Origin: Paraflavitalea soli
GTDB lineage: Bacteria; Bacteroidota; Bacteroidia; Chitinophagales; Chitinophagaceae
Reading direction: 5' to 3'
Assembly (NCBI RefSeq): GCF_003555545.1
Contig: NZ_CP032157.1
Span: forward strand, 1,926,546-1,990,545
DNA length: 64,000 bases
Part shown: one piece after another, positions 1 to 8,069 of the stretch
Numbering within the stretch: the first letter of the stretch is position 1
Layout of the letters: each line of letters opens with the position of its first letter
Position numbers and translations under genes: made by a program
Notes under the pieces: model-generated
The model's input: the letters and a program-made list of their open reading frames with translations, nothing else
The model's database searches: none
What the model was told of the DNA's origin: nothing

Positions 1-1
1 A

Positions 2-478
2 ATGCAAAGAGCGAAAAGCGCTTTAAAACACAATACCATTTATAAATTGGGAAAAGGAGGCTTCGATCCCACAAAGCCAATGACCCTCCAATGCGATTGC
101 TCAGGATTCATAGCCTGGGCCATTGGTATTCCCCGTGAGCTGCCACCCAAAAGCAACAAATGGCTAAGCACCGATCAGTATTGGGCCGGAGGCAAACCCG
201 TTAAAGCCGGTTTGTTCACCCAAAAAGACCTGGCCAGTGAAGCAACCATTGGCGACCTCCTTGTATATCCCGACAGTGGCGGCCACCAGGGACATATATC
301 TGTGATCAGTGCTATAAAGAACAGCAAGCCCAGCCTCATCATCCATTGTTCCAGTGGCAACTTTAAGAATTTCGGTGATGCCATCCGCGAAACCGATCCC
401 TCCATTTTCCTGGCAGGCAATCACAAGACAAGGTTGATGAGGATAAACTACGACCTGTTTAAAAACATGGTGAAATAA
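2..478 (+). CDS. NlpC/P60-like cysteine hydrolase, probably 5'-truncated by window edge
   Basis: The 158-residue product carries the hallmarks of the NlpC/P60 papain-like fold, whose members cut bonds in peptidoglycan peptides. Cys33 lies in CDCSGF, the usual nucleophile motif, and His98 in GGHQGHISVI is the usual base; His115 could be the third polar residue. No signal peptide is visible. The first ATG is at base 2, so the true start may lie to the left of the window and upstream domains could be missing. It ends 12 bases before a strong hairpin that separates it from the convergent lipoprotein gene. Family assignment is good, but the substrate is unknown. Confidence 0.75.
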   Translation: MQRAKSALKHNTIYKLGKGGFDPTKPMTLQCDCSGFIAWAIGIPRELPPKSNKWLSTDQYWAGGKPVKAGLFTQKDLASEATIGDLLVYPDSGGHQGHISVISAIKNSKPSLIIHCSSGNFKNFGDAIRETDPSIFLAGNHKTRLMRINYDLFKNMVK

Positions 479-490
479 AAAAGCATTGTA

Positions 491-537
491 TTCGCTAAGC
501 GTGCGCCGCCTTTCAAAGACGGCCCACGCTTAGCGAA
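491..537. terminator. Strong hairpin between convergent genes; also member of a palindromic repeat family
   Basis: A perfect 13-bp inverted repeat (491-503 with 525-537) encloses a second short stem (GCCG/CGGC). It sits between the ends of the hydrolase gene (+) and the lipoprotein gene (-), where a bidirectional terminator is expected. There is no clear T-tract. Read on the minus strand, its core resembles the intergenic elements at 5611, 22522, 28504 and 45498. Confidence 0.6.
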
Positions 538-568
538 AGGCCGTGCCGAATGGAACCTGTCAATATCT

Positions 569-1099
569 TTATTCCGGTATTCCGTAGGTCCGGCACACTT
601 CTTCATACGATTGCCTGGCTACCCGTGCACCGGCTTTATTACCGCCTGGGATGATGATATACCGGAACTGGTGCTGCGTGGCTATACTTGTATAAATATT
701 CCTGTCATTCACAAACCGTATCTGCAGGTTACCGGGCGAAAGCCGGGCGCTCCAGGTATCAGTGGTCACGCCTCCTTGATTATAAGTAATTTCGATCGGC
801 ATCTGCTGCACCGTATTGGCAGGCCAGACGGAAGGGTTATACCCCAACAATTTGCCATACGTCAACACAGAACCACTGTCCAGTACTTGTTGCGTAATAG
901 CAGGCGCCGCTTTATTGTATTTGAATCCCCAAATACCAAATACGGTGTCCTTAATATAAGGATTGGGTGTGAACCATTCGGAATAAATAACATTGGCTGT
1001 TCCCGCGGGTCCAGCTGGACCCGTATCCCCTTTTTTACAACCCACGATGGCCAGCCCAAGGGCAAGGGCACCGATCAAATGCATACGAATTTGTTTCAT
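569..1099 (-). CDS. Lipoprotein with short collagen-like linker
   Basis: The 176-residue protein begins with a lipoprotein signal: basic start, hydrophobic stretch and lipobox ending at Cys21 (AIVGC). It then has a short Gly-Pro-Ala collagen-like tract (GDTGPAGPAG) followed by a compact domain rich in aromatic and beta-forming residues. This layout is common among Bacteroidota surface lipoproteins of unknown function. A TAGTTTTG -7 element ends only 4 bases before the ATG, so the transcript may be nearly leaderless. It is not in an obvious operon: a terminator-like hairpin lies on each side. The exact function is unknown. Confidence 0.75.
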   Translation of the reverse strand: MKQIRMHLIGALALGLAIVGCKKGDTGPAGPAGTANVIYSEWFTPNPYIKDTVFGIWGFKYNKAAPAITQQVLDSGSVLTYGKLLGYNPSVWPANTVQQMPIEITYNQGGVTTDTWSARLSPGNLQIRFVNDRNIYTSIATQHQFRYIIIPGGNKAGARVARQSYEEVCRTYGIPE

Positions 1100-1103
1100 A
1101 CCA

Positions 1104-1111
1104 CAAAACTA
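1104..1111 (-). promoter_or_regulatory. Bacteroidota -7 element (TAGTTTTG) for the lipoprotein gene
   Basis: On the minus strand this reads TAGTTTTG, an exact match to TAnnTTTG. It ends 4 bases before the ATG at 1099, which would put the transcript start at or next to the start codon. No clear -33 TTG was located. Confidence 0.5.
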
Positions 1112-1173
1112 TCCGGCATTCAGATGTCAGCCTATCACTCAAATGGACTATTACGCATCACCTATTATGTGTA

Positions 1174-1205
1174 TATAAAAAAATCACCGGCAGAAAGCCG
1201 GTGAT
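1174..1205 (-). terminator. Rho-independent terminator of the 1232-1696 gene
   Basis: A perfect 9-bp stem (1183-1191 with 1197-1205, core ATCACCGGC) with a 5-base loop is followed on the minus strand by seven T residues. It lies 26 bases beyond the stop codon at 1232. Confidence 0.85.
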
Positions 1206-1231
1206 CTCACCTAATGTATAAACCTCTATTC

Positions 1232-1696
1232 TTATGAAAACAAACTGCTCAATTGTTGTTTGCTCTGTTGAAACCAGCTAAGAGTAGGTTTCACGCCGGT
1301 ATCAAAATAATCGATTGTACGGATCTTCACACAGATCGCTACCAGGTCCTTGTTCTCCTCGTTATTACCCGTCAGTCCATTTACTTTAGCCACATTATCT
1401 ACAATCGAAGCTGTACCCTTGATCTTTATATAATAACTGATACCTTTTTTGAAGAAGTCCAGTTTGGCAGGCAATTCCTGGTCAAACTCAGTAAGCGCCT
1501 GCGTAGGCCGTTGGATCAGGAACCAGATGCGGTTCTGATCATCCACCTGTACATTGTTGATCACATGTACGGGCAATTTCAACAGAGATTCATTTTCAGT
1601 AAAGAACAAAGCCGATCCCAATGCCAGGATCTGTTGCTTGATCAGGTTAGCAGATTCCAATGTCTCCGGTTGATTGTAAAACTTTGTGGTGGTCAT
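1232..1696 (-). CDS. Pyridoxamine-5'-phosphate-oxidase-like (general stress protein 26 type) protein
   Basis: The 154-residue soluble protein has the pattern of the FMN-binding split-barrel family: an N-terminal helix (ESANLIKQQI), a beta-rich core containing RIWFLIQRP, and a segment asking for a bound ligand (YYIKIKGTASIVDN). Members of this group bind flavin or related cofactors, and many have no known substrate. No signal peptide or membrane segment is present. It stands alone, with its own terminator at 1174-1205. The family call rests on overall pattern rather than on a signature motif, so confidence is moderate. Confidence 0.55.
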   Translation of the reverse strand: MTTTKFYNQPETLESANLIKQQILALGSALFFTENESLLKLPVHVINNVQVDDQNRIWFLIQRPTQALTEFDQELPAKLDFFKKGISYYIKIKGTASIVDNVAKVNGLTGNNEENKDLVAICVKIRTIDYFDTGVKPTLSWFQQSKQQLSSLFS

Positions 1697-2021
1697 GTCC
1701 TTTGTCTTTTTTAACTGTCCAGGTTAATGTTTTGAATCGTATTGCTTGAGAACATGCCAAACAATTCAAGGGCCGTACCAAAATGCAGATGATTGCAAAT
1801 GAAGCTATTATGAGGTCTGCCTGAAAAAAGACTTTCCCAATTCAGGACAGCTTTTCCAAAAAACCGCACATTGAGCCTGGAAAGAGGGCATAAGCAGCAA
1901 GTCCAGGACCAGGAACTTAACACAAACCTGTCTTCGCTCGCTGCTCGGCGCTCGAAGCTTTCTTCCCTTGTAAACCTTCTCCTTTTTTCATTGTTCTCCT
2001 TACAAATCATTTCTTTGCAGC

Positions 2022-3029
2022 ATGAGTATATTACAGCCAGCCCGCAAACAGGGGAACAAATTCCAGAATCCTGTTCCTACCACCGTCATGGTGCCCGGCG
2101 GCATGGGTAGAGTACTGGCAGCTTATTTAAGGAATAAGAACGAAGTAGTACCGAAGCACCTGCCCGGTCCTTTCCATACCGATACCAGTATATACAATAC
2201 CCCGCCTGCAACCGGCCTGCGCATCACCTGGCTGGGCCATTCCACCCTGCTCATTGAAATAGAAGGAAAACGCATCCTTACCGACCCCGTATGGAGCAAC
2301 CGGGCCTCTTTTTCCGCCTTTGTAGGCCCCAAACGTTTTTTTGCGCCGCCCCTGGCCCTGAAAGACCTGCCGCCCCTGGATGCCATCATCATTTCCCACG
2401 ATCATTACGACCACCTCGATGCCCCAACCATCCGATGGTTTTCTCATAGCCAGGTGCCTTTTTATTGCTCCCTGGGCGTTGGACGTTATTTGCAGCAATA
2501 TGGAGTAGGGACCCGGCGCATTACCGAAATGGATTGGACCAACCAGGCTACCATCGCCAACGAGCTGACCCTTACCGCCCTGCCCGCCCGCCATTTTTCA
2601 GGCAGGGGATTGCTCAACAGGTTCCAGACCCTCTGGTCCTCTTTTGCCATCCGCAGCAGCCATCACAATATCTATTATGGCGCTGATTCCGGCTGGCACA
2701 GTGGTTTTGCAGAAATAGGGCAGGCTTATGGCCCCTTCGACCTCACCATGCTCGAAATAGGGGCTTCCAGTCCTTTTTGGACCGATATCCATATGGGGCC
2801 TATCCGTGCGGCAGAAGCCCACCAGGCCCTACAGGGAAAGCTCCTTATGCCCATACATTGGGGTACTTTCAACCTGGCCCTCCATCCCTGGAATGAACCC
2901 ATTCAAACCCTTATCAAAACAGCTGCAGCGAAAGGCATTCAGCTTTTTGCCCCTCAACCGGGCGACCCCATCACGGTCACCGGACAACCCTATATCAATC
3001 CCTGGTGGGAAACAAATAGTGGTAAATGA
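2022..3029 (+). CDS. Metallo-beta-lactamase-fold hydrolase, NAPE-PLD/UlaG-like
   Basis: The 335-residue protein shows the full zinc-binding set of the metallo-beta-lactamase fold: SHDHYDH (His126, His128, Asp130, His131), His191 in ARHFSGRG, Asp222 in GADSGWH and His279 in PIHWGTF. TWLGHST near residue 69 and the HWGTF ending are typical of the branch holding N-acyl-phosphatidylethanolamine phospholipase D and UlaG lactonase. No signal peptide is seen, so it probably acts in the cytoplasm or at the inner face of the membrane. The natural substrate cannot be read from sequence; a phosphodiester of a lipid is one option. A -7-like TTTCTTTG ends 4 bases before the ATG. The gene is followed, 93 bases on, by the ABC exporter. 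Confidence 0.85.
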   Translation: MSILQPARKQGNKFQNPVPTTVMVPGGMGRVLAAYLRNKNEVVPKHLPGPFHTDTSIYNTPPATGLRITWLGHSTLLIEIEGKRILTDPVWSNRASFSAFVGPKRFFAPPLALKDLPPLDAIIISHDHYDHLDAPTIRWFSHSQVPFYCSLGVGRYLQQYGVGTRRITEMDWTNQATIANELTLTALPARHFSGRGLLNRFQTLWSSFAIRSSHHNIYYGADSGWHSGFAEIGQAYGPFDLTMLEIGASSPFWTDIHMGPIRAAEAHQALQGKLLMPIHWGTFNLALHPWNEPIQTLIKTAAAKGIQLFAPQPGDPITVTGQPYINPWWETNSGK

Positions 3030-3070
3030 CGAGTACCACTCGCCATTTACTACTTGCCATTATCTTCCTG

Positions 3071-3078
3071 TATCTTTG
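3071..3078 (+). promoter_or_regulatory. Bacteroidota -7 element (TATCTTTG) upstream of ABC exporter
   Basis: TATCTTTG matches TAnnTTTG exactly. A TTG at 3054-3056 gives a rather short 14-base spacer. The leader to the TTG start codon at 3123 would be about 40 bases. Confidence 0.5.
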
Positions 3079-3122
3079 CAGCCGCTCTGCAGATAGATTT
3101 TTATCCTTTTTAAAACATCGTC

Positions 3123-4955
3123 TTGAAGCATCTAAAGGCCATCAATAAATATTTCTGGAAATACCGGTGGAGACTGGGACTGGGTATTCTTTTTATTATC
3201 GTATCCAACTACTTTGCCATCCTGGCACCCCAGGTCACAGGATATGTTTTTGAAGTAGTACAACGCTCCCTGGGCGTGGTCATGAAAGACCGCCACCATG
3301 CAGAGTATGACTGGCTGGTCAACCGGTTCATCAGCTTTGCCGAACAATACAAAGGCATTTCCGTAGTGGCCCTTTGTGGCATCGTAATCCTCGTATTGGC
3401 CCTCATTCGTGGCATCTTTATGTTCCTCATGCGGCAAACCATCATCGTCATGAGCCGCCACATCGAATTTGACCAGAAGAATGAAGTGTTTCAGCATTAC
3501 CTGAAGCTGGATCTTAACTTCTATAAAACACACAACACGGGCGACCTCATGAGTCGCATATCCGAAGATGTAAGCAGGGTACGTATGTTTACCGGGCCAG
3601 CCATCATGTACCTCATCAACCTCATTACACTCATCGGCCTGGCACTTTACTACATGATCAAAAAAGATGGACTGCTCACTTTATACGTATTAGCGCCATT
3701 GCCCATCCTCGCTATTACCATTTATGTAGTGAACAATATCATCCACAAAAAAAGCGAACACATACAGTCCCTCTTATCCGACCTCACCACCAATGCCCAG
3801 CAATCCTATTCCGGTATACGCGTCATTAAATCTTTTGTGCAGGAAGATGCCATGTATGGCTTCTTTGAAAAGAACAGTGAAGACTATAAACGCAGTGCCA
3901 TTGGACTGGCAAAGATGGAAGCCATCTATTTCCCTTCCATGACACTGATCATTGGCCTCAGTACCATTTTTACCATCATGATCGGTGGTATTTATGCCAT
4001 CTATGGTACCCACAATGTAGACATCAGCACCATTGCCGAATTTGTAATGTACATCAACATGCTCACCTTTCCCGTGAGCGCCATCGGGTGGACGGCCAGC
4101 ATGATCCAGCGGGCATCCGCCTCCCAGAAAAGGCTCAATGAATTTCTCGATACCCCATCTGCCATTAACAATCCGGCGAAGGCCCTGAGCCCCGCCTTGC
4201 AGGGACATATCGTGTTCAACCAGGTCGATTTCGTATACCCCAACACCGGTATCCAGGCCCTCTCCAAATTCAACCTCTCCATCGGCAAAGGCCAAAAAAT
4301 TGCCATCATCGGCCACACAGGATCCGGCAAGACCACCATTGCACAACTGCTCCTGCGCATGTATGATCCCACAGCAGGCAGCATCAGTATTGATGGTGTA
4401 CCCATCAGCAGCATGGACCTGCAAAGTCTGCGCAGGCAGATCAGTTATGTCCCCCAGGATGTCTTCCTGTTCAGTGATACCATTGCCAACAACATCAGCT
4501 TTGGACTGGGTGAAACGCCCGAGCCCGTTGTTCAGCAGGCTGCCCGTTATGCCAGTGTGGAAAAAGAGATACAGGGCTTTCACGGCGGTTATGCCACCAT
4601 GATTGGTGAAAGAGGGGTTACACTCAGCGGCGGACAAAAACAACGTATCTCCATTGCCCGCGCCCTCATCAAAGATCCGCAGATCGTTGTATTCGATGAT
4701 TGCCTCAGTGCAGTAGATGCGAAAACCGAAAAGGAGATACTGGGCAACCTTAGCCTGTTCCTTAAAGAAAAGACCGCTATCATCATTACGCATCGGATTT
4801 TTACTTTATTTGACTTCGACATGATCGTCGTTATTGAGGATGGTACCATCCGGGAAATGGGCACACATAATGATTTACTGTCACGTAACGGTTACTACAC
4901 TTATTTGTATGAGCAACAACAACAGGAACGTGAGGAAACGACTGAGGAAAATTGA
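3123..4955 (+). CDS. ABC exporter half-transporter (MdlA/B- or MsbA-like), TTG start
   Basis: The 610-residue protein fuses an N-terminal six-helix exporter domain (about 1-330) to a C-terminal ATPase. Walker A GHTGSGKT is near residue 397, the signature LSGGQKQRIS near 501, Walker B QIVVFDDCLSAVD near 521 and the switch histidine in ITHR near 556. The residue after the Walker B aspartate is Asp rather than the usual catalytic Glu, as in a subset of heterodimeric exporters. It would therefore be worth knowing whether it works alone or with a partner; none is adjacent. The likely role is export of lipids, peptides or drugs across the inner membrane. The start is TTG at 3123; no closer ATG fits the conserved N-terminus. 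Confidence 0.92.
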   Translation: MKHLKAINKYFWKYRWRLGLGILFIIVSNYFAILAPQVTGYVFEVVQRSLGVVMKDRHHAEYDWLVNRFISFAEQYKGISVVALCGIVILVLALIRGIFMFLMRQTIIVMSRHIEFDQKNEVFQHYLKLDLNFYKTHNTGDLMSRISEDVSRVRMFTGPAIMYLINLITLIGLALYYMIKKDGLLTLYVLAPLPILAITIYVVNNIIHKKSEHIQSLLSDLTTNAQQSYSGIRVIKSFVQEDAMYGFFEKNSEDYKRSAIGLAKMEAIYFPSMTLIIGLSTIFTIMIGGIYAIYGTHNVDISTIAEFVMYINMLTFPVSAIGWTASMIQRASASQKRLNEFLDTPSAINNPAKALSPALQGHIVFNQVDFVYPNTGIQALSKFNLSIGKGQKIAIIGHTGSGKTTIAQLLLRMYDPTAGSISIDGVPISSMDLQSLRRQISYVPQDVFLFSDTIANNISFGLGETPEPVVQQAARYASVEKEIQGFHGGYATMIGERGVTLSGGQKQRISIARALIKDPQIVVFDDCLSAVDAKTEKEILGNLSLFLKEKTAIIITHRIFTLFDFDMIVVIEDGTIREMGTHNDLLSRNGYYTYLYEQQQQEREETTEEN

Positions 4956-5002
4956 TCATACAATTTATTTTGGATCATTCGCTAATTAAGTGCCCGGAAA
5001 TT

Positions 5003-5031
5003 TTGTCGGTTCCAAAACAATATTATATTTG
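5003..5031 (+). promoter_or_regulatory. Bacteroidota sigma promoter for the DUF3276 gene
   Basis: TTG at 5003-5005 is followed after 18 bases by TATATTTG at 5024-5031, an exact match to the -33/-7 consensus of Bacteroidota housekeeping promoters. The ATG is at 5080, giving a leader of about 45 bases. This is the clearest promoter in the window. Confidence 0.8.
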
Positions 5032-5079
5032 TGCCTGCTTTTTTTGTAGAATTGCCAATTATTAAACTGCAAAATTTAA

Positions 5080-5526
5080 ATGACTGTGGCGTACGAAAAC
5101 AATGACAAACGAATGGAAAGCGTTTACAGCAAACGCATCAGGGCCGGGAAAAGAAGAACTTACTTCTTCGATGTGAGAGCTACCCGCGGTAATGATTACT
5201 ACATCACCATTACAGAGAGTCGCAAGAAATTCAACGAAAATGGTTATGACAGGCACAAGATCTTCTTGTACAAAGAAGACTTCAACAAGTTCCTGAAAGC
5301 CTTAACCGAAGCGGTGGATTATGTGAAAACAGACCTGATGCCCAACTTTGATTTCGACGCCTATAACCATGATCAGGTAGCCGAAGGCGAAGAAGGAGAG
5401 AATGTTTCTGTAGATGCTGAAGGTGCTGAGGAAGTGATCACAGCAAGCGCCGCCGTCGTTACACCCGTAAGCAATGTGCCTGCTCCTACAGTGGCCGATG
5501 CCGGTGACGAAGTCGACAAATGGTAA
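5080..5526 (+). CDS. PUR-domain nucleic-acid-binding protein (DUF3276 family)
   Basis: The 148-residue product matches the DUF3276/PUR family, which is conserved through Bacteroidota and related to the PUR-alpha single-stranded DNA/RNA-binding fold. The recognisable core (residues about 12-90) runs YSKRIRAGKRRTYFFDVR, then YYITITESRK, then KIFLYKEDFNKF. The C-terminal third (100-148) is acidic and low in complexity, ending in KW, and is likely disordered. The gene is monocistronic, with a strong promoter (5003-5031) and a strong terminator (5549-5576), which fits high constitutive expression. The cellular target is not known. Confidence 0.85.
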   Translation: MTVAYENNDKRMESVYSKRIRAGKRRTYFFDVRATRGNDYYITITESRKKFNENGYDRHKIFLYKEDFNKFLKALTEAVDYVKTDLMPNFDFDAYNHDQVAEGEEGENVSVDAEGAEEVITASAAVVTPVSNVPAPTVADAGDEVDKW

Positions 5527-5548
5527 ACAACTTACTGACTACTATAGT

Positions 5549-5576
5549 AAAGCTCCTCTTGCAGGAGCTTTTTTTA
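5549..5576 (+). terminator. Rho-independent terminator of the DUF3276 gene
   Basis: A 9-bp perfect stem (5549-5557 with 5563-5571, core AAAGCTCCT) with a 5-base loop is followed by a run of T. It lies 23 bases after the stop codon. Confidence 0.9.
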
Positions 5577-5610
5577 TGGCCGTACCCCAGTGGAGATCAC
5601 CAGCTTAAAA

Positions 5611-5653
5611 GCCAATGGGTGGGTCACCTTTTCCAGGCAACTCACCCATTGGC
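5611..5653. repeat. Palindromic intergenic element, copy A
   Basis: An 11-bp perfect inverted repeat (GCCAATGGGTG, 5611-5621, with 5643-5653) encloses the shared core GGTGGGTCACC...GGCAACTCACC. It lies between convergent genes, 18 bases past the stop of the minus-strand gene, so it may double as that gene's terminator. Related copies are at 491, 22522, 28504 and 45498. Confidence 0.6.
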
Positions 5654-5671
5654 CTATGGACCATAAACGTA

Positions 5672-6091
5672 TTATTTCTTATTCGGTCTTGCTTCCTTGG
5701 GAATGATCTGTTGCCTGGGAAAGGCATTCATCCGGTCATCCATGATCACCCCGCCCCCAATGGGCATTGCCGCCACTGCCTTCGTGTCAGGTACCAGGCA
5801 GGGCATATTATCGGGAGTCAGCGTATACACTTTACCCCTTGCTGTAGCATGCGACAACCGTGCTGTCACCAGTGCTCCTTGCCTCATCCGTTGAGCTTCC
5901 AGTAATTTCCGGTACTGCTCCACTTTCGAGGTATCCTGGGAGGGCAGCATCTTTACCTTAGCATCAGGTTGGCTAAAAGAGCCCAATAGCGCAGCTTCCA
6001 GCTTTTTCTTTGCTCCATCGGAAAGAGGCTTCTGGGCCACCACAACCGTAGTGACCGCCAGCAAAAAGGAAAAAATGATACATGGTTTCAT
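5672..6091 (-). CDS. Small secreted protein of unknown function, downstream of pgi
   Basis: The start at 6091 is chosen because the residues from there form a clear signal peptide (MKPCIIFSFLLAVTTVVVAQ, cleavage near AQ), whereas a longer reading frame to 6136 adds an unlikely polar extension. The mature part is about 120 residues, basic, with a central helix rich in Lys, Glu and Arg (about 40-75) and a C-terminal region containing MDDRMNAFPRQQ. I do not recognise a family. The gene starts 45 bases after the pgi stop on the same strand, so the two may be co-transcribed. Export to the periplasm or outside is likely. Confidence 0.6.
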   Translation of the reverse strand: MKPCIIFSFLLAVTTVVVAQKPLSDGAKKKLEAALLGSFSQPDAKVKMLPSQDTSKVEQYRKLLEAQRMRQGALVTARLSHATARGKVYTLTPDNMPCLVPDTKAVAAMPIGGGVIMDDRMNAFPRQQIIPKEARPNKK

Positions 6092-6136
6092 ACACTGGGT
6101 TTTAGGGATGATGCCCTTTACCTCCATTTTACACAA

Positions 6137-7789
6137 CTACTGCTTCATTTTTTTCCAGGCATTGATCAATCCGTTGGTAGAGGCATCATGTCCCTTCACC
6201 GGTTTATCGTTCTCCAGCTCAGGCAGGATATTATTAGCCAATTGTTTACCCAGTTCCACCCCCCATTGGTCAAAGCTGAAGATATTCCAGATCACCCCTT
6301 GTACAAATATCTTGTGCTCATACAAAGCGATCAGTTGACCCAGCGTATAAGGCGTGATCTTTTTGATCAAAATGGAGTTGGTAGGCCGGTTGCCGGCAAA
6401 CTCTTTGAATGGGGTCAGCGCTTCGATCTCTTCTTCGCTTTTACCTGCTTTCTCCAATTCTGCAGCCACTTCTTTACCCGTTTTTCCATTCATGAGCGCT
6501 TCCGTTTGGGCAAAGAAATTCGACAACAGCTTGGCATGATGGTCGCCAATAGGATTATGACTAATCGCCGGTGCAATGAAATCACAAGGGATCAGCACCG
6601 TGCCCTGGTGTATCAATTGGTAAAATGCATGTTGTCCATTTGTACCCGGCTCACCCCAGATCACAGGCCCCGTAGCATAACTCACCGGCTTTCCTTTGCG
6701 GTCTACACTCTTGCCATTGCTTTCCATATTCCCTTGCTGGAAATAAGCAGCAAAGCGATGCAGGTATTGATCATAAGGCAGGATAGCCTCAGTTTGTGAG
6801 CCAAAGAAATCAGTGTACCACAAGCCTACCAGCGCCATGATCACCGGTATATTCTTATCGAAGGGCGTAGTACGGAAATGATGGTCCGTAGCGTGACCGC
6901 CTTTCAGTAATTGTTCAAAATTATCATATCCGATCGTCAACGCTATTGACAGACCGATAGAACTCCACAGTGAATAACGGCCGCCTACCCAATCCCAGAA
7001 ACCAAACATATTGGCCTTGTCAATACCAAATTTGGTCACCTCTTTCTCATTGGTGGAGAGCGCCACAAAATGCTTCGCAACGTGTGCTTCTTCTACAGCC
7101 GATTGCAGGAACCAGGCGCGTGCAGTAAGCGCATTCGTCATCGTCTCCTGCGTAGTGAAGGTCTTGGACGCGATCAGGAAAAGCGTTTCCTCGGCATTTA
7201 CCTTCTTTAAGGTCTCTGCAATATGTGTAGCATCTACATTCGATACAAAGTACACCTGCATGCCTTCCAGCCAGTAAGGCTTCAGCGCCTCCGTCACCAT
7301 ATAAGGCCCCAGGTCGCTGCCACCAATACCTATATTGACAATAGAACGGATCTTCTTGCCTGTATAGCCTGTCCAGGCGCCACTGTGCACCCGCTCACAA
7401 AAGCTGCGCATTTGTTGCCACACAGCCTGCACATCAGGCATTACATCCTTGCCACCTGTATAAACCGGTTGACCGGAAAAATTACGCAAGGCAGTATGTA
7501 ATACAGCGCGACCCTCAGTAGCATTGATCGTATCGCCGCTGAACATCGAACTGATCGCTTTGTCCAGTTCACACTCCTCTGCCAGGTCCAGCAAGTGCTG
7601 TACAGTCTTTTCCGTGATCCTGTTCTTGGAATAATCAAACAGGATGTCCTCCAGTTGCAGCGAAAACTTGTGGAAACGCTCGGGGTCATCAGCAAACAAT
7701 TCCCGCAGGTGCGATTTGCTTATCTTCTTATAATGCTCTTCTAACTTGCCCCAGGCCTTCGTACGATGTGGTTTAATAGTTGGTAGCAT
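6137..7789 (-). CDS. pgi: Glucose-6-phosphate isomerase
   Basis: This enzyme interconverts glucose-6-phosphate and fructose-6-phosphate in glycolysis and gluconeogenesis. Both family signatures are visible: [14 protein letters not shown] in the middle, and [14 protein letters not shown] near the C-terminus. The sugar-phosphate loop [11 protein letters not shown] and the motif [18 protein letters not shown] are intact. The start at 7789 ([13 protein letters not shown]) gives 550 residues, normal for the bacterial enzyme. The longer frame to 7819 would overlap the TACATTTG -7 element at 7808-7815 and is therefore unlikely. It is followed by a small secreted-protein gene on the same strand. Confidence 0.95.
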   Translation of the reverse strand: MLPTIKPHRTKAWGKLEEHYKKISKSHLRELFADDPERFHKFSLQLEDILFDYSKNRITEKTVQHLLDLAEECELDKAISSMFSGDTINATEGRAVLHTALRNFSGQPVYTGGKDVMPDVQAVWQQMRSFCERVHSGAWTGYTGKKIRSIVNIGIGGSDLGPYMVTEALKPYWLEGMQVYFVSNVDATHIAETLKKVNAEETLFLIASKTFTTQETMTNALTARAWFLQSAVEEAHVAKHFVALSTNEKEVTKFGIDKANMFGFWDWVGGRYSLWSSIGLSIALTIGYDNFEQLLKGGHATDHHFRTTPFDKNIPVIMALVGLWYTDFFGSQTEAILPYDQYLHRFAAYFQQGNMESNGKSVDRKGKPVSYATGPVIWGEPGTNGQHAFYQLIHQGTVLIPCDFIAPAISHNPIGDHHAKLLSNFFAQTEALMNGKTGKEVAAELEKAGKSEEEIEALTPFKEFAGNRPTNSILIKKITPYTLGQLIALYEHKIFVQGVIWNIFSFDQWGVELGKQLANNILPELENDKPVKGHDASTNGLINAWKKMKQ

Positions 7790-7807
7790 ATCTCGTATTA
7801 TTGATTT

Positions 7808-7815
7808 CAAATGTA
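7808..7815 (-). promoter_or_regulatory. -7 element (TACATTTG) for pgi
   Basis: On the minus strand TACATTTG matches TAnnTTTG exactly and ends 18 bases before the chosen pgi start at 7789. No TTG is found at the usual distance, so the -33 part is weak. Confidence 0.5.
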
Positions 7816-8042
7816 ACAAAGCGTTTGAATATTACCCTTTATAAGATCGTAAGTGCTAACCTGTATTATCGGAAAATACAGCAGCAAACAGTTGTTTGCC
7901 AGGAAAAATAACATTTCCTTCATAGAGCAACTTAATTCTATTGTGATCCCTAAGGTTCGCCTGACCCTCAACCGTGACCTGCTTATACTACGGTTTTTAC
8001 AGGTGTAATTGTTATAATAAGCTCTTTATGTTTAGTAGCATT

Positions 8043-8068
8043 GGGTGGCCTTTGGCCGCCCTTTTTTT
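8043..8068 (+). terminator. Orphan rho-independent terminator on the + strand
   Basis: GGGTGGCC pairs with GGCCGCCC around a TTT loop (one G-T pair), followed by seven T on the + strand. Both flanking genes are on the minus strand, so this terminator matches no annotated gene. The stretch 7816-8042 before it contains no open frame I can support; it might hold a small RNA. Confidence 0.6.
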
Positions 8069-8069
8069 A

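Noticed and set aside
1711-2010. 99-codon minus-strand frame between the oxidase-like and metallohydrolase genes
   Set aside because: It is basic and low in structure and lies in the promoter region; no family content.
3774-4793. Long minus-strand open frame opposite the ABC exporter
   Set aside because: It is fully antisense to a gene with all ABC motifs and has no recognisable family content.
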